Assembly (NCBI RefSeq): GCF_900604315.1
Contig: NZ_LR026979.1
Location: 62,001-126,000 of the forward strand
Reading direction: 5' to 3'
DNA length: 64,000 nt
Origin: [Erwinia] mediterraneensis
GTDB lineage: Bacteria > Pseudomonadota > Gammaproteobacteria > Enterobacterales > Enterobacteriaceae
Part shown: one piece after another, positions 57,561 through 64,000 of the stretch
How the letters are laid out: every line of letters starts with the position of its first letter
How positions within the stretch are numbered: the first letter of the stretch is position 1
Program-made: the position numbers and the translations under genes
Notes under the pieces: generated by a model
What the model was told of the DNA's origin: nothing
The model's input: only the letters and a program-made list of their open reading frames with translations
Databases searched by the model: none

Positions 57561-57814
57561 TAAGTGAAAGGCAAGAGGCGCTCTGCGGTTTGTGCAGAAT
57601 GCCGTAAAGCAGGATAACGATTAAGCCCGGATTTACCAACCCGCCGCTTCGTACGGATACTGAAAGCGTGAGCTCACCGGAATTTTATGGCAGGGCGCTG
57701 TTGCATCTGTCAGCTGAAGCGTTAAATGACGTAACCCGCCACTAGTGCGCATAATATTGATTATGTTAAATACACATTCACATCACGCTTTCTGATTACG
57801 GTTAAACCCAGTCC

Positions 57815-58102
57815 CTACCGCATTCTCTCGCTGGCAAGGTTATAAACATTACTGCGCTCACGTTTACCAACAGCCACTACGGCAACGATCAGTTGATCAT
57901 CTATTACCTGGTAAACCAGTCGAAAACCGGACGCCCGCAGTTTGATTTTGTAGCAGTCCTTGATCCCACGGAGTTTGGCAGATGGAATATGCGGATTCTC
58001 ACAACACTTCTTCAGCTTTTTAGCAAATTGCTGCTGGAGAGTTTTGTCCAGCTTCTGCCACTCCTTGAAAGCTTCTTCCCTGAATTTGACCGTATAAGTC
58101 AC
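57815..58102 (-). CDS. RelE-family toxin
   Basis: A 95-residue ribosome-dependent mRNA endonuclease of the RelE family: MTYTVKFREEAFKEWQKLD, AKLRGIKDCYKIKLRASGFRLVYQV, VVAVGKRERSNVYNLA. Catalytic-type basic residues and the terminal Tyr are retained. It overlaps the antitoxin gene by 4 bp, antitoxin first. Confidence 0.9.
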   Translation of the reverse strand: MTYTVKFREEAFKEWQKLDKTLQQQFAKKLKKCCENPHIPSAKLRGIKDCYKIKLRASGFRLVYQVIDDQLIVAVVAVGKRERSNVYNLASERMR

Positions 58103-58350
58103 AAGAAGGCGTCCAGATTGACATCCAGTAACTGCTGGTTGCTACGCTCATTCACTAATTTAACGAGATCCTGATCGTCCAGCGCATCAAGTATCTGTTC
58201 ATAAAGTTCAGCAGGAACGCAATAGAATGCGGGCTGGTTGCGGTTGAGAATGGCTACCGGGTAACCATCTCCTGCATTAACAGTGGCCATCGGATTTTTC
58301 TTCAGTTCGCTGACGCTGGCACTGGTATCGCTTAAAATAATGTGTGGCAT
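58099..58350 (-). CDS. RelB/Phd-YefM-family antitoxin
   Basis: An 83-residue antitoxin (PHIILSDTSASVSELKKNPMATV, AILNRNQPAFYCVPAELYE). The N-terminal part binds DNA, the C-terminal part wraps the toxin. ATG at 58350 with GGAG upstream is preferred to GTG at 58356. The large inverted repeat at 58359-58415 is its likely operator. Confidence 0.88.
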   Translation of the reverse strand: MPHIILSDTSASVSELKKNPMATVNAGDGYPVAILNRNQPAFYCVPAELYEQILDALDDQDLVKLVNERSNQQLLDVNLDAFL

Positions 58351-58358
58351 AGGCACTC

Positions 58359-58415
58359 CATGACTGGTTAACAGGTCTTTATCATAGCAGGATGAAGACC
58401 TGTTAACCAGTCATG
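58359..58415. promoter_or_regulatory. 21-bp perfect inverted repeat upstream of relBE
   Basis: Arms 58359-58379 and 58395-58415 are perfect reverse complements around a 15-bp spacer. Each arm contains a GGTTAAC-type core. It starts 9 bp before the antitoxin ATG and covers the promoter, so it probably binds RelB-RelE cooperatively. Confidence 0.75.
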
Positions 58416-58538
58416 TCAGGTTCGCAGAAATCTGCGCGGCTTCAGACAGCAACTGGATATTGGCTGACCTTTTTCATGTCAGCATAAGCGCATCAGCGGA
58501 TTGTCTGGCCTTCTGAATGTCCTTATGCAGATTCCCAT

Positions 58539-59249
58539 TCAGGCACCAAATGCACCATCTATCGTGTGCATAGCTCCCGTCACAAACGAGGCTTCTGGCC
58601 CGGCAAGCCATGCGACCATACCAGCCACTTCTTCCGGCCGGCCGTGGCGTTTAATAGCCATAAAACTGTGCATAAGCTCTTTCATCGGTCCTTCTGCCGG
58701 ATTGGCATCCGTATCGACAGGACCGGGCTGCACCACGTTTATCGTAATTCCGCGCGGCCCCAAATCCCGGGCCAGACCGCGTGCCAGCCCCTGCAGGGCT
58801 GATTTGCTGACAGCATAGGATGCCATTCCCGGTACAGGCATCCGGTCTCCATTTACAGAGCCGATTATAATGATACGGCCACCTTCTGGCATCTGACGGG
58901 CGGCTTCGACGGCGGCATGATAAGGCGCATGGATATTGATACGGAATAAGCGGTCTGTCGCGTCGCTGTCCTGCTCCAGCGCATCACCAAAGATCGCAAT
59001 GCCTGCGTTGACTACCAACACATCCAGTGGACCGGCATTACGCACCCGTTCAATCACAGCATCACGATCGGAACTGTCCGTCAGTACGGCTTTACTTCCG
59101 GTTTCCTGCGCCAGCTGTAGCGCCGCCTCACGCGACCCGGCATAGCTGAACACCACCAAAGCGCCTTCAGAGGCAAAACGCCGCACGATTGCTGCGCCAA
59201 TACCCCGGCTCCCGCCCAGCACCAGCACAGAATTGTTTAAAAATCGCAT
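58539..59249 (-). CDS. bdcA: BdcA-like SDR (biofilm dispersal / c-di-GMP binding)
   Basis: A 236-residue SDR closely resembling E. coli BdcA, e.g. VLGGSRGIGAAIVRRF, HAPYHAAVEAARQMPEGGR and the ending SFVTGAMHTIDGAFGA; Tyr-X3-Lys is YAVSK. In E. coli BdcA lowers free c-di-GMP and promotes dispersal. The second ATG (59249) has the better ribosome-site spacing. Its E. coli partner bdcR (TetR) is missing from the divergent side. Confidence 0.9.
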   Translation of the reverse strand: MRFLNNSVLVLGGSRGIGAAIVRRFASEGALVVFSYAGSREAALQLAQETGSKAVLTDSSDRDAVIERVRNAGPLDVLVVNAGIAIFGDALEQDSDATDRLFRINIHAPYHAAVEAARQMPEGGRIIIIGSVNGDRMPVPGMASYAVSKSALQGLARGLARDLGPRGITINVVQPGPVDTDANPAEGPMKELMHSFMAIKRHGRPEEVAGMVAWLAGPEASFVTGAMHTIDGAFGA

Positions 59250-59269
59250 CCTCATTTCCTCAATAATAT

Positions 59270-59335
59270 TGTAGTGATCATTAAAATATTATTCAAAGGA
59301 TCAGATTGTCAATGATTAATGTAGTGATCACTACA
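59270..59335. promoter_or_regulatory. bdcA operator region
   Basis: A perfect 16-bp palindrome tgtagtgatcactaca at 59320-59335 and a matching 11-base half site at 59270-59280 upstream of bdcA. A TetR-type repressor binding site is likely. Confidence 0.7.
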
Positions 59336-59723
59336 ATAAGGTCGTATCCCCTGATACGTCTCTACCGGTTTGATCCGGAACGGTCGCTGGAAATTATGTA
59401 ACTGTGCGGGGCGTTGATATAGGCGGGCTGCTCAGCAAAGAGACGTCATGGAAAATCCGGGTAAACCAGAGAGGCGGCTATGCGATTGCAACATGCGAGG
59501 ATCGCCAGATCTGTCCGGAAGCTGCGAAATCTGATCTGGCGGGTCAGCGAGATTGGCTGGGGCATCTGCAATGCGCACAGTTTACCTGTCACCTGATTCG
59601 GCCTGTTCCTGAAAAGAGGGTTGAGCCGTGAACTGAGCCTTGCAGGATGCCAGCGGCTATTATCCAGAGGTCTGGCTGCGCAAGCTCAGTGATCACCGTT
59701 CAGGACCGGGTTAAATGCTTATT
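59336..59723. other. 388-bp region without a recognisable gene
   Basis: A 6-bp-stem hairpin at 59343-59358. The open frame 59404-59631 has no family resemblance. This is where bdcR would be expected from E. coli synteny; no trace of a TetR HTH is seen. Confidence 0.5.
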
Positions 59724-60746
59724 TCAGTCTGCGTGGTAATAGGGCCCGGTACAGACTGACTGACGTACAATCAATTTCCCGCTCATTAAAGGTAACGGTT
59801 TAACGTCCTCACCATCCAGCATTCTGGATAACTGCATCAGCGCACTTGAGACCATTTCCTGAACAGGTACATGCACCGTTGTCAGAGCCGGAATAAAACA
59901 GGAGGCAACGGGGTTATCATCAAAACTCAATAAGGACACATCCCCGGGCAGCACTTTTCCTGCAGCATTCAGCGAATAAGCCGCCCCCATTGCCATATCG
60001 TCATTACTGGCCACTATGGCTGAAAAGGTCGCCTTTCTCTCTAATAATGCCATAGCGGCTCTTTTACCGCTGTCAATGGTCCAGCAGCCATCCAGTATTA
60101 ATGAATCATTAACCGGAATATGGTTTTCCTTCAACGCCGCTAAATACCCCTTTAAGCGGCTGATACCCGTCCGGGAATTTTCGAGGCCTTTAATGAAGGC
60201 AATATCCCTGTGCCCCTGCCGGATAAGGTAATTCACCGCATTGACAGTATCACTTTCATGATCCGCACAGACGGAGTATTGCGGAAATTTTTTCAGGCGG
60301 CGGTTAAGGATGATAAGGGGCTTACTGATTGTCGGAATAAGCGCGTCAAGATCCTCCACGCTCAGATATCTGGCATAAATGATGACAGCATCGCAGCGGC
60401 TGTCGACGAGGAAGCTGATAGCCTGTCGCTCCTGCCCGGCATTGTGCTTTCCATCGGCGAGCACCAGTTGCGAACCCAACTGTTCGGTCAGGGTTGCCAC
60501 CTGAAACAGTAACTCACTGAAAAAAGGGCCATGATAAAGGGTGTTCGGCACCATCAGACCGATACTGTGGGAGCGATTGGTTGCCAGATTACGTGCCAGC
60601 AGATTTGGGCGATAACCCATCTCCTCTATCGCCAGCATCACTCTGTCACGAACCGTTTTGGAGACATAGTTGTGCCCGGCCAGTACGCGGGATACGGTTG
60701 CCTTTGAAACGCCAGCGCGTTTGGCAACATCTAGCATGGTAGTCAT
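59724..60746 (-). CDS. ascG: LacI-family repressor, AscG-like
   Basis: A 340-residue LacI-type repressor. HTH and hinge (TTMLDVAKRAGVSKATVSRVLAG) and the sugar-binding domain (TLYHGPFFSELLFQVA, ASNDDMAMGAAYSLN) resemble E. coli AscG, the repressor of the cryptic beta-glucoside asc operon. It is divergent from a lactose/cellobiose-class PTS. Repeated AACCGGTT-core operators lie between them. Confidence 0.8.
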   Translation of the reverse strand: MTTMLDVAKRAGVSKATVSRVLAGHNYVSKTVRDRVMLAIEEMGYRPNLLARNLATNRSHSIGLMVPNTLYHGPFFSELLFQVATLTEQLGSQLVLADGKHNAGQERQAISFLVDSRCDAVIIYARYLSVEDLDALIPTISKPLIILNRRLKKFPQYSVCADHESDTVNAVNYLIRQGHRDIAFIKGLENSRTGISRLKGYLAALKENHIPVNDSLILDGCWTIDSGKRAAMALLERKATFSAIVASNDDMAMGAAYSLNAAGKVLPGDVSLLSFDDNPVASCFIPALTTVHVPVQEMVSSALMQLSRMLDGEDVKPLPLMSGKLIVRQSVCTGPYYHAD

Positions 60747-60898
60747 TCAGTGTCCTTTTCAGCCCGGGTTTACATTGTAACTAAAAATCCTGCCGGTTAA
60801 ACCGCCTTTTCTTTCTGCCATCAGCACGCCTGAACAGCATCTCTGTGACAGAGGAACACGAATGCAATTAAATTTCAGGCGTTTATTCATTGCAAATA

Positions 60899-61004
60899 TG
60901 AAACCGGTTGCAGATTTATCTTATTTTTTCAGATTAATAATAAAACTCTTGATTGCGTTATGGATCACAAAAACAAAAACACAATCTGAAACCGGTTGCA
61001 GATT
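60899..61004. promoter_or_regulatory. Two identical LacI-type operators
   Basis: The 18-mer tgaaaccggttgcagatt occurs at 60899-60916 and 60987-61004, 88 bp apart, both in the ascG/PTS divergent region; the dyad core AACCGGTT is typical of GalR/LacI sites. The second copy lies 43 bp from the IIB start. A possible third dyad, CGGTT-A-AACCG, is at 60794-60804. Confidence 0.75.
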
Positions 61005-61046
61005 CTGTTTTCGGTGCGTAAAAATTTAGCAAAAAAGGAGGGTTAC

Positions 61047-61367
61047 ATGGTTAAAATATTACTCTGTTGTTCTGCAGGAATGTCCACCAGCATGGTGGTT
61101 CAGAGAATGGAAAAGGCAGCAGTTCAGCTTGGTATTGACGCCAGCATTGCAGCAGTCGGAACAGAAGAATTCAGCGAAAAAATTGTTGACTACGACTGCT
61201 GCCTGCTTGGGCCACAAATAAAATATAAGCTCACTGATTTCCAGAGCTGTGCGGGTGAATATAATAAACCCGTCGCCGTTATTAATACTATGGATTACGG
61301 TATGCTCAACGGTGAAAAAATTCTCAAATCTGCCCTTTCACTCATTGACTCTCACAGGGGGGCCTGA
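61047..61367 (+). CDS. PTS EIIB, lactose/cellobiose class
   Basis: A 106-residue ChbB/CelA-type domain with the phosphorylated Cys8 in LLCCSAGMSTSMVV. It passes phosphate to the sugar at EIIC. ATG 61047 follows AAGGAGGG. Its stop codon shares a base with the start of the EIIC gene. Confidence 0.88.
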   Translation: MVKILLCCSAGMSTSMVVQRMEKAAVQLGIDASIAAVGTEEFSEKIVDYDCCLLGPQIKYKLTDFQSCAGEYNKPVAVINTMDYGMLNGEKILKSALSLIDSHRGA

Positions 61368-62686
61368 TGAGCACACTGGCTGACTCATTGTTTGGGATGA
61401 TTGAAAATCGCATCAGCCCAATAGCCGCACGTTTGTCGTCGCAAAGGCATGTCGTGGCAATCAAAGATGGTTTTATTGCGTCAATGCCATTTCTGATTGT
61501 TGGCTCATTTATGTTGTTGTTTTCTCATCCGCCTTTCAGTGAAAACAGCCAGTGGGGATTTGCCAAATGGTGGCTGGGTATCGTTAAGCAGTACAACGAT
61601 CAACTGATGATGCCCTATAACATGACCATGGGCATTATGGCTATTTTCATCACCGGTGCCATTGCCTATAACCTGGCGCAAAGTTACAAGCTTAATGGAC
61701 TGATGGCCGCCCTGCTTTCACTGATGGCTTTTCTGGTGGTCGCTGCGCCGCAAAAAGAGGGTGCTCTCTCCATTTCCTCCCTCGGCGGTGAGGGAATTTT
61801 TACAGCCATTCTGATCAGTCTTTACTGTACAGAAGTGATGCATGTTCTGGTGAAATACAACATCGGATTTAAATTGCCGGAACAGGTACCGCCAAAGATC
61901 AGGCAATCTTTTGATTTGCTGATTCCCATCATGGTGATCTTTTTAACGCTGTACCCGCTTAATCTGTTTCTGGAAAGTCATCTGGGATTGCTGTTGCCAC
62001 AGGCCATCATGGCGGTTTTCTCGCCCATTATTTCAGCTGCTGATTCGCTGCCAGCGGTATTAATTGCTGTATTACTTTGTCACCTGCTGTGGTTCGCAGG
62101 TATTCATGGTGCGGCTATCGTAGGCGGAATACTGCAGGCTTTCTGGCTGAGCAACCTGGGGTTAAACCAGGAGGCATTAACTGCCGGTGAGGCAATTCCA
62201 AAAATCTTTATCGAGCCGTTCTGGCAATTCTTTATTACTGTTGGCGGCTCTGGTGCCACTATGGGGCTGGTACTGCTTTATCTGCGCAGCCGTTCAGCGC
62301 ATCTGCGTTCCATTGGCCGTCTCGGCCTGGTGCCCGGCATGTTCAATATCAATGAACCAATCATCTTTGGCTCACCGGTTGTGATGAATCCATTGCTGTT
62401 TATTCCGTTCATCACCACGCCGTTGATTAATGCCGTGATCGCCTGGACGGCAACCCGTACCAATCTGATTAATCATGTTATATCGCTGGCGCCCTGGACA
62501 ACGCCAGGCCCCATTGGCGCAGCCTGGTCTACCGGCTGGGACTGGCGGGCAGTGGTACTGGTGATTGTCCTGATCGGAATATCCACCCTGATTTACTACC
62601 CGTTCTTCAAAATGTATGAGCGCCAGCTTCTGGCACAGGAAGCGGAAATGGCAACCGGAACGACGCTGGCTGAGGAGATGAAATAA
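61367..62686 (+). CDS. PTS EIIC, lactose/cellobiose class
   Basis: A 439-residue membrane permease of the ChbC/CelB type: KDGFIASMPFLIVGSFMLL, GIHGAAIVGGILQAFW, NINEPIIFGSPVVMNP with the substrate-contacting NEP motif. With EIIB and EIIA it imports and phosphorylates a beta-glucoside or diglucoside (cellobiose, salicin, arbutin). Confidence 0.9.
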   Translation: MSTLADSLFGMIENRISPIAARLSSQRHVVAIKDGFIASMPFLIVGSFMLLFSHPPFSENSQWGFAKWWLGIVKQYNDQLMMPYNMTMGIMAIFITGAIAYNLAQSYKLNGLMAALLSLMAFLVVAAPQKEGALSISSLGGEGIFTAILISLYCTEVMHVLVKYNIGFKLPEQVPPKIRQSFDLLIPIMVIFLTLYPLNLFLESHLGLLLPQAIMAVFSPIISAADSLPAVLIAVLLCHLLWFAGIHGAAIVGGILQAFWLSNLGLNQEALTAGEAIPKIFIEPFWQFFITVGGSGATMGLVLLYLRSRSAHLRSIGRLGLVPGMFNINEPIIFGSPVVMNPLLFIPFITTPLINAVIAWTATRTNLINHVISLAPWTTPGPIGAAWSTGWDWRAVVLVIVLIGISTLIYYPFFKMYERQLLAQEAEMATGTTLAEEMK

Positions 62687-63027
62687 TGCAGACTCAGGAA
62701 GAGATGGAAAGTACGGTGATGGAACTCATCATCCATGCTGGCGAAGCGCGCTCTTCGGCGATGCAGGCTTTGCAGGAAGCCCGCCAGCATCACTGGCATG
62801 AAGCCGACGCCCTGCTGGAGAGTGCCCGCGAAGCGGCGCGGAATGCCCATAAGATCCAGACAGCACTGATCGGGGCGGATGAAGGCTGCGGCAAAATCCC
62901 GGTAAATCTGATCATGGTTCATGCACAGGATCACTTAATGAATGCCATGTTGTGCCGTGATTTAGTGGAAGAGTTAATTTATCTGCATCGCGAGATGCAC
63001 GAACTGGTAAAAAAACATACGCATTAA
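62686..63027 (+). CDS. PTS EIIA, lactose/cellobiose class
   Basis: A 113-residue ChbA-type helical protein with the phospho-acceptor His79 in MVHAQDHLMNAM. It receives phosphate from HPr and forms a trimer in known relatives. One-base overlap with the EIIC gene. Confidence 0.9.
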   Translation: MQTQEEMESTVMELIIHAGEARSSAMQALQEARQHHWHEADALLESAREAARNAHKIQTALIGADEGCGKIPVNLIMVHAQDHLMNAMLCRDLVEELIYLHREMHELVKKHTH

Positions 63028-63035
63028 TGCGTTGA

Positions 63036-64000
<965 letters not shown>

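Noticed and set aside
57685-57705. IS6-like terminal sequence (CTGTTGCA)
   Set aside because: No matching second end and no transposase nearby; short motif only.
59404-59631. 75-codon ORF between bdcA and ascG
   Set aside because: No ribosome site, no family pattern, mixed composition; probably chance.

Overview
The window looks like chromosomal DNA from a plant- or insect-associated enterobacterium, most likely Erwiniaceae (Pantoea/Erwinia type). This rests on close E. coli-like relatives (RluF, BdcA, AscG, LpxL, a YjbD-like protein), a palatinose (pal) cluster like that of Erwinia rhapontici, a ribitol operon, and the gene style. No rRNA, tRNA, CRISPR array, phage or intact insertion sequence was recognised. 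Almost everything is accessory catabolism, with many LysR, TetR and LacI regulators and short-chain dehydrogenases.

Layout. 0-2 kb: the 3' end of an OprD-type porin, then rluF. 2-7.3 kb: a LysR/SDR pair, a HigBA-like toxin-antitoxin module between two 135-bp direct repeats, a frameshifted LysR gene and an efflux MFS. 7.5-8.2 kb: an orphan hypothetical gene. 8.3-17.3 kb: a pal-like cluster (LysR regulator, ABC importer, two GH13 glucosidases) without palI and palH. 17.3-28.2 kb: an aerobic nicotinate (maleamate pathway) cluster, nicT-F-E-D-C divergent from nicX-R-A-B. 28.3-29.0 kb: a dead toxin-antitoxin module. 29.3-36.3 kb: a ribitol-type operon (kinase, dehydrogenase, ABC importer, LacI-type regulator). 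36.3-39.6 kb: a hypothetical gene, an SDR, a hydrolase and a TetR gene. 39.8-43.3 kb: a tartrate/malate dehydrogenase, an MFS transporter and a LysR gene. 43.4 kb: a yjbD-like gene. 43.7-49.7 kb: a broken GPH symporter, lpxL, arsC, a conserved unknown, and a TetR/RidA pair. 49.8-56.4 kb: LysR and MBL hydrolase, a scarred duplication carrying an F-box-like gene, then EthD, MFS and TetR. 56.5-59.3 kb: an SDR, an iolE-like remnant, a RelBE-like module and bdcA. 59.7-64 kb: an AscG-like repressor divergent from a beta-glucoside PTS operon that ends in a truncated 6-phospho-beta-glucosidase.

How the parts work together. Four self-contained catabolic units pair import with breakdown and a local regulator: sucrose isomers or related alpha-glucosides, nicotinate to fumarate, ribitol to D-ribulose 5-phosphate, and beta-glucosides. 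Such substrates suit life on plants. In E. coli rluF and yjbD are adjacent; here about 41 kb of catabolic genes lies between them, so this interval looks like an insertion hotspot.

Most unusual points: an AT-rich protein with a eukaryotic-type F-box motif beside the debris of a tandem duplication; an in-frame chimeric micro-ORF born at that duplication's deletion junction; a toxin-antitoxin module bracketed by long direct repeats that copy the junction of two convergent genes; and an antitoxin gene killed by a 22-bp tandem duplication. All identities are by recognition from the sequence; no database search was run.
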